DNA from: Planctomycetia bacterium | GTDB taxonomy: Bacteria > Planctomycetota > Planctomycetia > Pirellulales > Thermoguttaceae | Length of the DNA stretch: 53,886 nucleotides | Direction: 5' to 3' | NCBI GenBank assembly: GCA_030539035.1 | Contig: JAUNSU010000015.1 | Coordinates: 1 to 53,886, forward strand | Shown: positions 41,948 to 50,801 of the stretch, in pieces | Layout: each line of letters opens with the position of its first letter | How positions within the stretch are numbered: position 1 is the first letter of the stretch | Notes under the pieces: generated by a model | What the model saw: the letters and a program-made list of their open reading frames with translations, nothing else | What the model was told of the DNA's origin: nothing | The model's database searches: none | Position numbers and translations under genes: made by a program

Positions 41948-43018
41948 ATGAACAAGCAGTTGAAAGTTGCCGTAATCGGCGGAGACGGAACCGGTCCCGA
42001 AGTGGTCGCGGAAGGTGTAAAAGTATTGAGCGAAGTTGCAAAACTTGAAAATATCGATCTTCAATTGACCCCTTTTGATATTGGCGGTGAGCGCTATCTG
42101 AAAACCGGAGTGCTTATATCCGATGAGGAAATTGCGGAACTTCGGAATTTCCCTTCGATTCTGCTTGGTGCCGTCGGACATCCGGACGTGAAGCCCGGTG
42201 TTCTGGAACAGGGACTTCTTTTAAGACTTCGATTCGAATTCGATCAGTACATCAATCTTCGTCCGGTCAAACTTTTTCCCGGAGTGGAAACGCCGCTTGC
42301 GAACAAGAAGCCGGAAGATCTTGATTTCGTCGTTGTCCGTGAAAACACCGAAGACATGTACGTTGGAACGGGCGGATGGATGAAGAAGGGAACCCCGGAC
42401 GAAGTGGCGACCCAAGTCGCGATTTATACGCGAAAAGGGTGTGAACGATGTATTCGCTGGGCTTTCGAATATGCTCGTAAACGAAATAATCCCAAGGGAA
42501 AAATGGTGACCCTGGTTGCGAAAACCAACGTTCTTTCCTATGGACATGATCTCTGGTGGAGAACCTTCCAGGAAGTGGGACAGGAATATCCTGATATCAA
42601 ACTCGATTACAATCACGTAGACGCCTGCTGTATGTGGATGGTCAAGAATCCGGAATATTATGATGTGATCGTTACCACGAACATGTTTGGCGATATTATT
42701 ACAGATCTTGCCGGAATTCTGCAAGGCGGAATGGGCGTTGCGGCGGGCGGAAACATCAATCCGGAGCCGGGCGGGACCAGTATGTTCGAACCGATGGGCG
42801 GAAGCGCTCCGAAATACACCGGAATGGGCGTGATCAATCCGATCGCAACGATTTCCGCAACGGCGATGCTCCTTGAGCAGGCCGGATTTGAAACTGCCGG
42901 AGCCCGTGTAATGAAGGCGATTCAAGCGGTTACCGGGACCAAAATGAAGAGTATGGCCGCCGGAAAAATGGGATATTCGACCAGCCAGGTCGGCGATCTC
43001 GTTTGCGAAAATTTGTAA
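41948..43018 (+). CDS. leuB: 3-isopropylmalate dehydrogenase-like enzyme
   Basis: The 356-residue product belongs to the isocitrate/isopropylmalate dehydrogenase family, which oxidises and decarboxylates a 2-hydroxy acid using NAD(P)+ and Mg2+. Seen: VIGGDGTGPEVVAEG, GAVGHPDVKPGVLEQGLLLR, YINLRPVKLFPG, VVRENTEDMYVGTGG, the Lys/Asn pair AKTNVL, Asp motifs VTTNMFGDIITDLAG, and EPMGGSAPKYTG. The REN loop with TEDMYVG fits LeuB better than isocitrate dehydrogenase (serine there). LeuB acts in leucine synthesis, but leuA/C/D are not adjacent; tartrate-type substrates cannot be excluded. Confidence 0.8.
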   Translation: MNKQLKVAVIGGDGTGPEVVAEGVKVLSEVAKLENIDLQLTPFDIGGERYLKTGVLISDEEIAELRNFPSILLGAVGHPDVKPGVLEQGLLLRLRFEFDQYINLRPVKLFPGVETPLANKKPEDLDFVVVRENTEDMYVGTGGWMKKGTPDEVATQVAIYTRKGCERCIRWAFEYARKRNNPKGKMVTLVAKTNVLSYGHDLWWRTFQEVGQEYPDIKLDYNHVDACCMWMVKNPEYYDVIVTTNMFGDIITDLAGILQGGMGVAAGGNINPEPGGTSMFEPMGGSAPKYTGMGVINPIATISATAMLLEQAGFETAGARVMKAIQAVTGTKMKSMAAGKMGYSTSQVGDLVCENL

Positions 43019-43119
43019 TTTTTCAGTTTTGATCTCCCTTTTTAAGTCCCGTCGATCCGAATTTGTTCGGATCGGGACTTGGGGAACGAAGAAGAATCCA
43101 GAATCGGAAGGAGTTTACC

Positions 43120-44325
43120 ATGATGAGTCGGCTTTCCAGTATTGAAGAAGCGATTGAAGACTTCAAACAGGGGAAAATCGTAATAGTAAAAGACGATGAA
43201 GAACGTGAAAACGAAGGCGATTTTATTTGCGCGGCGGAAAAGGTAACTCCGGAACACGTGAATTTTATGCTGAAGCACGGCCGCGGACAGGTCTGTATGC
43301 CGATCCTTCCGGAAACGTGCAAGCGGCTTGGTTTGACGCAAATGGTCAAGGATAACACGGCGCCTCTTCAAACAGCCTTTACGGTGCCGGTGGATCATAC
43401 ATCGGCGCGGACCGGGATTACGGCGCAGGAGAAGGCGAAAACGATTCAGGCGATTGCGGATCCCCGGAGCAAGCCGGGAGATTTTGTCCGGCCGGGCCAT
43501 CTTTTTCCGCTGGAAGCGAAAGAAGGCGGAGTCCTTCGCCGTGCGGGACATACGGAAACTGCCGTTGATCTTGCCCGATTGGCGGGACTTCAGCCCGCTG
43601 GAGTTCTTTGCGAGATCCTTGGCGAAGACGGTAATCGCGCCACCTCTGAAGAACTGATGAGAATCGCGGATCAATACGGACTGAAGATGATCACGGTTGC
43701 CGATCTGATCAAATATCGGCGTGTTCGCGAAAAGATCGTGGATCGAATCGCGTCCGCCAATCTCCCGACGAAATACGGGCCGGCAACGATCTACGCGTAT
43801 TCGATCAAATATGAAGAAGGGAATCCGGTCGCGGTGGTCTTCGGCGATCCCTCGAAAGCGGAAGCGCCGCTGGTTCGTCTTCATTCTTCCTGCTTTACGG
43901 GTGATCTGCTCGGATCCCTGCGGTGCGATTGCGGCGATCAGCTCAATCTCGCAATGCAGATGATCCAAAAAGAAGGGTCCGGCGTTCTCGTTTATCTTCC
44001 GCAGGAAGGACGCGGGATCGGATTGACCGAAAAGATCAAGGCGTATCATCTTCAGGATCTGGGAATGGATACGGTGGAAGCGAATCTTGCGCTCGGACAT
44101 GGAGTTGATCTTCGCGATTACGGGATCGGAATTCAGATCCTTAAAGATCTTGATCTGCACAAGATTCGTCTGATGACCAACAATTCCAAGAAAACAGATG
44201 CCTTTATCTACGGCGGATTCGATCTTGAAGTCGTTTCCCAGGTTCCGATCGTTTGTCCGATGAACGAATACAATCGGCATTATCTGGAAACCAAACGGGA
44301 CAAGATGGGCCATAAAATTCCTTGA
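43120..44325 (+). CDS. ribBA: Bifunctional 3,4-DHBP synthase / GTP cyclohydrolase II
   Basis: Riboflavin synthesis enzyme with two activities. The N-terminal RibB half (about 1-200) shows VKDDEERENEGDFICAAE, FMLKHGRGQVCMP, TSARTGITAQEK and GDFVRPGHLFPL, with RAGHTETAVDLARLAG. The C-terminal RibA half has HSSCFTGDLLGSLRCDCGDQ (zinc Cys), VYLPQEGRGIGL, and LRDYGIGIQIL and TNNSKK. All sites seem intact. ATG at 43120 is supported by GGAAGGAG 8 bases upstream; a second ATG follows at 43123. 100 bases after the leuB-like gene and probably in one transcript. Confidence 0.95.
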   Translation: MMSRLSSIEEAIEDFKQGKIVIVKDDEERENEGDFICAAEKVTPEHVNFMLKHGRGQVCMPILPETCKRLGLTQMVKDNTAPLQTAFTVPVDHTSARTGITAQEKAKTIQAIADPRSKPGDFVRPGHLFPLEAKEGGVLRRAGHTETAVDLARLAGLQPAGVLCEILGEDGNRATSEELMRIADQYGLKMITVADLIKYRRVREKIVDRIASANLPTKYGPATIYAYSIKYEEGNPVAVVFGDPSKAEAPLVRLHSSCFTGDLLGSLRCDCGDQLNLAMQMIQKEGSGVLVYLPQEGRGIGLTEKIKAYHLQDLGMDTVEANLALGHGVDLRDYGIGIQILKDLDLHKIRLMTNNSKKTDAFIYGGFDLEVVSQVPIVCPMNEYNRHYLETKRDKMGHKIP

Positions 44326-44349
44326 TCGCTTATCGAAAAGAATATAGAT

Positions 44350-45669
44350 ATGTCTGATAATAAACCGAATTCGCTCCAAAAGGCCGATCCCAAGCCGATT
44401 CCGGCCTGGAAGCAGACAATTCTGGCGGCGATGACCAATTATATTGACGCGGGATCCATTGTTGCCGGCGCGGCGGGTCTTTCCCTTTGGGAAGAATATC
44501 TTCATCTGAACAATGTTCACCTTGGTCTTTTGGCCGCGTTCAGTTCCAACGCGATTTCCGCGGCGATCGGAGCTCTGATCGGCGGAAAGATCTGTGATAA
44601 GTTCGGGCGCAAATTCGTGTATATGTACGATCTTCTGATCTATATGATCGGGATGAGTTTGATCGTATTCGCGGTCAATTTTCCGATGTTGTTTATCGGA
44701 TATATTATTGTCGGCCTTTCGGTTGGGGCGGGGGTTACCGCATCCTGGACACTGATCGCGGAACAGGCTCCGGCCAAAGACCGCGCCAAACATTGCGGAA
44801 TGGCCCAGGTTGCCTGGGCTCTTGGTCCGGCCGTTGTTCTCGTTCTTTCTGTTCTGCTTGGAAAATATGGTCTTCTTGGGAATCGGATTGTTTTTGCCCA
44901 TCTGATTCTGGTTGCGTTGATTACCTGGCTTCTCCGATTTCGAATGCCGGAATCCGAAGACTGGAAAGAAGCGCGGGAAAGGGAGAAAAAACTGCGTGAA
45001 GAAGGGACCTTGGTCAAAATCACTTGGAGAACTTTTCTTCATGGGATCAATTTTCGAACGATTCTGTTTCTTACCAGTGTCTACGCGATCTGGAATCTTG
45101 CGGCGGGAACGGTCGGATTCTTTATGCCCTATATCTATGAAAAAATCGGCGGAATCACAAATTCCTTGTCCAATTTTCTGATGGCGGGCTATTTTATTAT
45201 CACCGCACTTGCGACTTGTTTTATTTTTATGGCCCTTGGCGATCGGGTCAATCGTCGTTTGCTTTACGGTCTTTTGGGATTTCTTGGTGTATTGGCTTGG
45301 GTCCTTTTGACTGCGGCAAGCGCAATGAACTGTATTTCGGTCGGAGTGCTGGTCGGCTTTATCATTCTGTTCGGGATCAATAATGGATCCTGCCAGCAGC
45401 CGTTTTATCAACTATGGTGCAGTGAGCTTTTCCCGACCCGTTATCGGGCTTTTGCGCAGGGGATCACCTTCTTTACCGCGCGGATTATTCTGGGGATCTG
45501 GAACATCTGCTTTACCTGGATCAATCAGGTTGGCGGGTTCACGACGGCCGCTTCTTTCATGGTCGGATTTACTCTGTTCAGTATGCTCGCCGGAACGATC
45601 TTCGCTCCGAATACATCCGGGAAAACATTGAAAGAAATTGAAAAAGAAAGATATGGATCGGAGCAGTAA
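44350..45669 (+). CDS. MFS transporter (sugar/metabolite porter type)
   Basis: The 439-residue product has 12 predicted membrane helices and the family loop GGKICDKFGRKFVYMYD between helices 2 and 3, with a charged central loop (RFRMPESEDWKEAREREKKL...) between helices 6 and 7. The N-terminal DAGSIVAGAAGLSLWEEYL looks like that of sugar-porter-type members. Direction and substrate cannot be told. It follows ribBA by 24 bases and precedes a secreted protein by 3 bases, so one operon; a link to uptake of the secreted protein's ligand is possible. Confidence 0.8.
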   Translation: MSDNKPNSLQKADPKPIPAWKQTILAAMTNYIDAGSIVAGAAGLSLWEEYLHLNNVHLGLLAAFSSNAISAAIGALIGGKICDKFGRKFVYMYDLLIYMIGMSLIVFAVNFPMLFIGYIIVGLSVGAGVTASWTLIAEQAPAKDRAKHCGMAQVAWALGPAVVLVLSVLLGKYGLLGNRIVFAHLILVALITWLLRFRMPESEDWKEAREREKKLREEGTLVKITWRTFLHGINFRTILFLTSVYAIWNLAAGTVGFFMPYIYEKIGGITNSLSNFLMAGYFIITALATCFIFMALGDRVNRRLLYGLLGFLGVLAWVLLTAASAMNCISVGVLVGFIILFGINNGSCQQPFYQLWCSELFPTRYRAFAQGITFFTARIILGIWNICFTWINQVGGFTTAASFMVGFTLFSMLAGTIFAPNTSGKTLKEIEKERYGSEQ

Positions 45670-45672
45670 ATC

Positions 45673-46485
45673 ATGAAAGATTCGTTGATTCTTTTTGTTC
45701 TTTTTGCGGTTTCCTTATTTTCTCTTTCCGTGAATGGAGCAAGTCCTGAATCATGGAAAGCGAAGGATATTCGCCGTTTTTCGGCGGAAGAGGCTTTTCA
45801 GGGCGTTTGTTCGGATGATCAATACTTTTATGCGATCGAAGATCGATCGGTCGGAAAATATCGAAAGGAGACCGGCGGAAGGATCAGACTCTGGGAAGCC
45901 GCTCCCGAGAGCGGGATTCTTCATCTCAACTCTGCAATGGCCGCCGATGGAAAGATCTATATGGCCCATTCCAATTGGCCCAATACGCCGATGCTCTCTT
46001 CAATCGAAATTCTGGACGCAAAGTCTCTGGAGCATATCGGGAATATCAGCTTTGGAATTCTCTACGGCGGATCCTTGACCTGGATCACGCAACGGAAAGA
46101 TGGGACCCGATTTGCCTGCTTTTGCAATTATACGGATCGGGGAGGAGTTCCCGGCCGCGATTCGAACTGGTCTTTTATCGCTCGGCTCGATCAGAATTTT
46201 CGGCCCGTGGAAAGCTGGGCTTTTCCGAAAGATCTTGTTCAGAAGTTCGATGGATACGGAGCGTCCGGAGGAACTTTTGCCGGAGAGTATCTTTGTGTTT
46301 CCGGACACGCACTGGGTGAGATCTATGTCCTTGAATTCCCGGGGGCGGGTTCTGTTTTAAAATGGAAAGCAACGATCACCGCTCCCTTCAAGGGACAGGC
46401 AATTGACTGGAATGATAAGGATCAAAAATTCTACGCAACCGATCGGACGAAAAAGGAAGTCGTTGTATTCGGCGTTGAGAAATAA
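45673..46485 (+). CDS. Secreted beta-propeller-like protein
   Basis: The 270-residue product has a signal peptide ending NGA|S near 23. The mature part shows repeated strand patterns (GVCSDDQYFYAIED, AMAADGKIYMAHSN, IEILDAKSLEHIGN, FIARLDQNFRPVESW, GQAIDWNDKDQKFYATDRTK), like an NHL or lactonase-type propeller. Planctomycete relatives are often labelled cycloisomerase, without proof. It is 3 bases after the transporter gene, so translated together. Probable role: binding or hydrolysis of a small molecule outside the membrane. Confidence 0.6.
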   Translation: MKDSLILFVLFAVSLFSLSVNGASPESWKAKDIRRFSAEEAFQGVCSDDQYFYAIEDRSVGKYRKETGGRIRLWEAAPESGILHLNSAMAADGKIYMAHSNWPNTPMLSSIEILDAKSLEHIGNISFGILYGGSLTWITQRKDGTRFACFCNYTDRGGVPGRDSNWSFIARLDQNFRPVESWAFPKDLVQKFDGYGASGGTFAGEYLCVSGHALGEIYVLEFPGAGSVLKWKATITAPFKGQAIDWNDKDQKFYATDRTKKEVVVFGVEK

Positions 46486-46512
46486 ATCGTTCCCGATGAG
46501 GATCGAACAATA

Positions 46513-46544
46513 AAGAAGGGCCCATCGCGGGCCCTTTCTTATTA
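46513..46544. terminator. Bidirectional terminator between convergent genes
   Basis: AAGAAGGGCCC and GGGCCCTTTCTT pair with one bulged base around ATCGC, flanked by A/T runs. It lies between the propeller gene (+) and the lipoprotein gene (-). Confidence 0.75.
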
Positions 46545-46600
46545 CATGGACAGATTGTAAAGAACTCTTTTTCCTGCTGAAGGAATGAAGAGCGGAAGAA

Positions 46601-47014
46601 CTATTTTTTGGGACGATCGACTTTAAAATCGAAGGTGTTTGTTTTTCCGTCTACTGTAAAGGTAAGTCCGCATTCCGTACTGTTGAACTTCGGATCGACA
46701 AGATTGATGAAACCGGTAGGCATTCCGTTTTTATCCTGTCCTTTTTCGACTTCGGTGCCGGAGACGAAGACGGAATAGGTCCCTGCTGGGATCCCATCTT
46801 TTTCTTTAAGGGATCCGAGCTGATAAACCCCGGATTCATTCAGATTTCCCCGGGCCTGATAGGTTTCTGTCTGGAAAATAACGGTTCCCTGTTTAAGCGG
46901 TTCGCCGTTGTCGGAAAAAGTAACCTTGCCGCCGAGCGGTTTCATTCCATTTCCGCAGCCGCAGATCACACAAAGTACAAACAGGGAACAAAAAAGAAAA
47001 AGTGTCCGTTTCAT
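46601..47014 (-). CDS. Transthyretin-like lipoprotein
   Basis: The 137-residue product has a lipoprotein signal ending VICGC (Cys20). One carboxypeptidase-regulatory-like (transthyretin) domain follows: LGGKVTFSDNGEPLKQGTVI, NESGVYQLGSLKEKDGIPAG and TYSVFVSG. This domain is very frequent as a stand-alone lipoprotein in planctomycetes. Function unknown. The pattern G-VTF-DG-PL-G is the mark. Confidence 0.8.
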   Translation of the reverse strand: MKRTLFLFCSLFVLCVICGCGNGMKPLGGKVTFSDNGEPLKQGTVIFQTETYQARGNLNESGVYQLGSLKEKDGIPAGTYSVFVSGTEVEKGQDKNGMPTGFINLVDPKFNSTECGLTFTVDGKTNTFDFKVDRPKK

Positions 47015-47150
47015 GGATTCTCCTCTAAATGATATTTAAGGTAAAAGTGTTTTGCGTGTTCCTTTTCCGGGGATCGAACCGATCACTGTCCGAAATATAA
47101 AGATCGGAAAATAACGGGACGATAAACGGTGAAGGGACAAATCAAAACAT

Positions 47151-47519
47151 TCAACGATTTGCCAACTTGTCGAATACATCAACGATATTGTTTCCGAGAA
47201 CAAAAATACGATCCAGACAGGTCATTTTCATCACGCCGACAATCGTATCGTTCATTCCGGAAAACCCAAAGGCGATTTTGCGATTCTTCAGGGAATAATA
47301 GATCTCAATAAAACGTTGAAAGGCAATACTGGAAAGTATTTTTGTTCTGCTGAAATCGATAATGATTCTGCTTCCTTCAGGAACGGAATTTGTCGCATCA
47401 CAGTATTCTTCATACCAGGATGTAATCACCGAGTCGTCTACAAGGACTTCTATTAAGCAGGAAACAAGATAATAATCTTTTCGTTTTTCAATGGCGTTGT
47501 ATTTTAAAAACTCTTGCAT
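47151..47519 (-). CDS. STAS-domain protein (anti-sigma factor antagonist-like)
   Basis: The 122-residue product has the SpoIIAA-like STAS fold: a strand pair with YLVSCLIEVLVDD, RIIIDFSRTKILSSIAFQRF where Ser63 or Ser64 lies at the phosphorylation position, then KIAFGFSGMNDTIVGVMKM and LDRIFVLGNNIVDVFDKL. Such proteins bind anti-sigma factors or kinases. 150 bases downstream of a large Ser/Thr kinase gene in the same direction, which makes it a candidate target. Confidence 0.7.
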   Translation of the reverse strand: MQEFLKYNAIEKRKDYYLVSCLIEVLVDDSVITSWYEEYCDATNSVPEGSRIIIDFSRTKILSSIAFQRFIEIYYSLKNRKIAFGFSGMNDTIVGVMKMTCLDRIFVLGNNIVDVFDKLANR

Positions 47520-47672
47520 GATTGAATTCCTGTTCCTTAAATCAAAAAAGTTTATCCTCGACTGATAATGATTATAATTTGCTTTTTGAAAAATATCAAG
47601 GAAAATTTTATGAATATCTCAAAAAAAGGACAAAAACAGGAAAGAATTCCAAAAAAAAGTTTTTTTTCCCGT

Positions 47673-50612
47673 TCAAAACAGCTGACGAAGGATCTTCAGG
47701 GTATTGCGTTCCCCTTCGGAAGGGAGATTTCCTTCCAGGGGAATGAAAATACTGTTTAGAATATCTTCCTTTGTGCATAAATGAGGAACGGTTTTTTTCA
47801 ATTTATCCGCTGCTGTTTCCGAATACATTTCCAGGGAAAGGGACGTTTGCGAGGAAAGGGGCTCATCTTTATAAAGATCAGGGGGTTGATATTGCCGATA
47901 TCGGCGGTATCCGGAGACATTCAGAAAGATCGTCGAAGCGATGTTCAGCTTGGGAAGTTTCCCGCCGTTGGTATCGGGATAATTGGAGATCGCCGCCAAA
48001 AGAGGAAAATTGTCCAGCTTGATCAGGGAATTCGACAGATTGATCGTAAAAGGAAAGAGCGGTCCCTGTCCTTCTTTTTGTTCATGATAGATCAGCGGAG
48101 ATCGAAAGATCCCGATCACTTCTTTGAGGGATACTTCAAGGAGATCATTTTGTTCCAGAAGGCGGGGTTCTTCATAATTGATCAGACAGCCGATCACATT
48201 AAAGATCGATTTAACCGCGGTAAAGCGGCCTTTGCACTGCTCTTTGCAATGGAGAACGCCCGCTTCTCCGCGAATAAAAGAATTTTCCAGCGTGATTTTG
48301 ATCTCCCCGTTTTCCAGCGCCGGGTAGATCTCCGGTTCGGAAAATTCATTTCGAAAGGGATTGGCGCGGAAAAAGACGACGTTTGTATGCCGGGGCTGAA
48401 AATTGCCGACACGCGTACTGTTCCGAACGGTCAAGCTGGAATTGATCAGAGAAAGAGAACTTCCCTTGACCATTTCGAAAAGAGACCATTCCATTGAGAT
48501 CACTTCAAGGGGCGGAACGGTAAAATCGACGGATACATTCTGAAGGATCAGATCGGATCCGTTCAGAAGAAACAGGCGTTCGCCAATTCCATTGATCTCT
48601 TCATTTGTTTGAAAAATAAGGACGGGATGATATTCCGGCGGTGCGTACAAACGGATCTTTTGATCGATCAGCGCGAGGGGAGAGACTTCAAGCGGACCGT
48701 TGAATCTCAGTTCGATCTGGATTTCCGATTTTTGATTTCCTCCGGCGTTGGCGGATTCCAACGCGGCGGAAAACGCTCCTTGCAGTGAGGAAAAACAGTT
48801 CGGATCATTTCCCTTTCGATCGACAATAAAGGGGAGAGAGGATTCCTGATTCGGTTTGTTCTTTTCTTCCGTGCGCGAAGCGGATTCCGACATGGTTTCC
48901 GCAAGGGACCAATTCACGGATTCCGCGGGATATTCCTCTCCGAAGAAGAGGGCGGTCTTTCGGATCTGATCGGGACTTTTTTCCGTGATTTTCCAATCGG
49001 ACAAAACATCTTTACTGCTTGCGGCAATGATGTCGAATCCGCCGGAAAGACGCTTGGGAGAGGGAGAAGAGACGGAATGGGAGACGATCAATGCTTTTGA
49101 GACGCCGGTGGAAACGATCTCCTTTTTCGGAACGTTCCTGTCTGCGGGAATGATCTTTTCTTCTTTCGATTTATAAAGACTGTCGAGAGTCGGATCGGAA
49201 AGAATTCGAATATGGGCGGGCAGAAAAAACGGCGTTTTTACCAGCGGGATCTCCGGAACAGGCGAGTTTTTATCCTTTTTCTCGTTTTCTATGATCTGAT
49301 TGGGATTTTCCGGTGTATTTTTCGAGGCGGGCAAAAGGGATGGAACGAGATTCCCGTTTCTGCTTTCTCCGAGAAAACGGATCGTCAATACGATTGTAAA
49401 AAGGAGGAAGATCGGAATGATCCAGGGGAGCTGCCGGATCAGGATCTGCCGCTGGGGGACCGCGGGAAGTTCCCAATGTGTTTTTCCGGGGCCTGTCGGG
49501 CGAAGTCCGATCATTTCCGCAGCCTGGATCAGAACTTCAATTAACGCGTTCGGATTCTGAAAGCGGTTTTTCGGATTTTTCGCCATCATCTTTTGAATGA
49601 TCATGGAGACTTCAACGGGAATATCGGGAACGATCTTTCGGATATCCGGGGGTTCATCTCCCTGATGTTTAAGTAATTTTTGGAGAACCGTTCCTTCCGG
49701 GAAAGGGGGTTGTCCGGCAAGCATATAAAAAAACGTGCAGCCGAGCGAATAGATATCACTTCGAACATCGGCATTTCGCGGATCACGGGCCTGTTCCGGC
49801 GAAATATAATCGAACGTTCCCAAGGTAACGCCGCTTGCTGTCAAGTCGTATTCCCCGTCCGTCGGCTTGAGAAGACGGGCAAGACCCATATCGATCAGCT
49901 TGGCATTTCCCCGCGGCGTGATCATAATATTGGAAGGCTTGACATCGCGATGGGTGACCCCGTGCATCGACGCGTGCGCAAGCGCGCTAACCATCTGAAG
50001 AATAAAATTGATCGTTTGCGGAAGCGGAATCGGTCCATGCTCCTGAATATACGATCGGACATTGATCCCTTCCACGTATTCGAAAGCGATGAAAGGAATT
50101 CCCCGTTCCTCACCGCAAAAATAAACTTGCGCAATATGTTCGTGATTCAGACGGGCCGCCGATTTCGCTTCGTTCAAAAATCGGGCAATCGAGCCCTGAT
50201 CCTGTGCGCGCTGCTGGGGAAGGATCTTGATCGCAACTTTACGATCCAGCGCCTGATCGATTCCTTCGTAGACACTTCCCATTCCGCCGCCGCCGATATA
50301 GTTCGTAATTTTGAAGTGCCCCAGCACGGTTCCGATCGGAAGATCACCGGTCGAAGTACGCTGAATCGGCGCATTGCTCTCCGACTTTGGAACGACTGTA
50401 CTCGGAACGGACTCTCCGGACTCGGAATTCAGAAGATCCAGCGGCGGTACCTGCGTAAGAACGGTGGATCCGGAAAAAGAAGAGGCCTGCTGCATCATTT
50501 CCGGAGCAAGTACGAAAGAAGAGGTGCCCGATTCTCCGATCTGCACACTTACCGTACTTCCCACTACAGGTTTTGTCGGCTCTTTCTGTTCTTTTGAAGA
50601 GGATTCACTCAT
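47673..50612 (-). CDS. PknB-like transmembrane Ser/Thr protein kinase
   Basis: The 979-residue product has a disordered start (1-95), a kinase domain (about 100-365) with the Gly loop IGGGGMGSVYEG (106-117), Lys129 (VAIKIL), HRDVKPSN (221-228, catalytic Asp223), DMG in place of DFG (241-243) and SPEQ; then one transmembrane helix (about 390-410). The outer part of about 570 residues begins disordered and continues (from about 640) in repeated short strands (LILQNVSVDFTV, SLSLINSSLTVRNS, INLSNSLIKLD), like a right-handed beta-helix. The kinase appears active. Two copies of a 21-base repeat with -10 boxes precede it. It may act on the STAS protein downstream. Confidence 0.9.
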   Translation of the reverse strand: MSESSSKEQKEPTKPVVGSTVSVQIGESGTSSFVLAPEMMQQASSFSGSTVLTQVPPLDLLNSESGESVPSTVVPKSESNAPIQRTSTGDLPIGTVLGHFKITNYIGGGGMGSVYEGIDQALDRKVAIKILPQQRAQDQGSIARFLNEAKSAARLNHEHIAQVYFCGEERGIPFIAFEYVEGINVRSYIQEHGPIPLPQTINFILQMVSALAHASMHGVTHRDVKPSNIMITPRGNAKLIDMGLARLLKPTDGEYDLTASGVTLGTFDYISPEQARDPRNADVRSDIYSLGCTFFYMLAGQPPFPEGTVLQKLLKHQGDEPPDIRKIVPDIPVEVSMIIQKMMAKNPKNRFQNPNALIEVLIQAAEMIGLRPTGPGKTHWELPAVPQRQILIRQLPWIIPIFLLFTIVLTIRFLGESRNGNLVPSLLPASKNTPENPNQIIENEKKDKNSPVPEIPLVKTPFFLPAHIRILSDPTLDSLYKSKEEKIIPADRNVPKKEIVSTGVSKALIVSHSVSSPSPKRLSGGFDIIAASSKDVLSDWKITEKSPDQIRKTALFFGEEYPAESVNWSLAETMSESASRTEEKNKPNQESSLPFIVDRKGNDPNCFSSLQGAFSAALESANAGGNQKSEIQIELRFNGPLEVSPLALIDQKIRLYAPPEYHPVLIFQTNEEINGIGERLFLLNGSDLILQNVSVDFTVPPLEVISMEWSLFEMVKGSSLSLINSSLTVRNSTRVGNFQPRHTNVVFFRANPFRNEFSEPEIYPALENGEIKITLENSFIRGEAGVLHCKEQCKGRFTAVKSIFNVIGCLINYEEPRLLEQNDLLEVSLKEVIGIFRSPLIYHEQKEGQGPLFPFTINLSNSLIKLDNFPLLAAISNYPDTNGGKLPKLNIASTIFLNVSGYRRYRQYQPPDLYKDEPLSSQTSLSLEMYSETAADKLKKTVPHLCTKEDILNSIFIPLEGNLPSEGERNTLKILRQLF

Positions 50613-50698
50613 CTGAATTATCCGGTTTATCGATTTTCAATGATCCTTAAAATTTTAGCCCATCATGATTACTTACCATTATTACAAGATCTCCCCTT

Positions 50699-50749
50699 TA
50701 TTATATCTTCTGTATTCCATATTATATCTTCTGTATTCCATTCGGACAA
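50699..50749 (-). promoter_or_regulatory. Kinase gene promoter with duplicated -10 region
   Basis: A 21-base unit (TATTATATCTTCTGTATTCCA) occurs twice in tandem at 50699-50719 and 50720-50740. On the minus strand each copy holds TATAAT. The upstream copy has -35 TTGTCC (50744-50749), exactly 17 bases before -10 (50721-50726). The other -10 (50700-50705) has no good -35. Confidence 0.6.
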
Positions 50750-50801
50750 GCCCATTTCCCTTTTTGTGTAAAAACGTTGTTTTTTTCCTTTGCCTGACGG
50801 A

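Noticed and set aside
43042-45411. 789-codon frame on the minus strand
   Set aside because: Antisense to ribBA and the MFS gene; it results from codon bias, and the product is a run of basic residues without domains.
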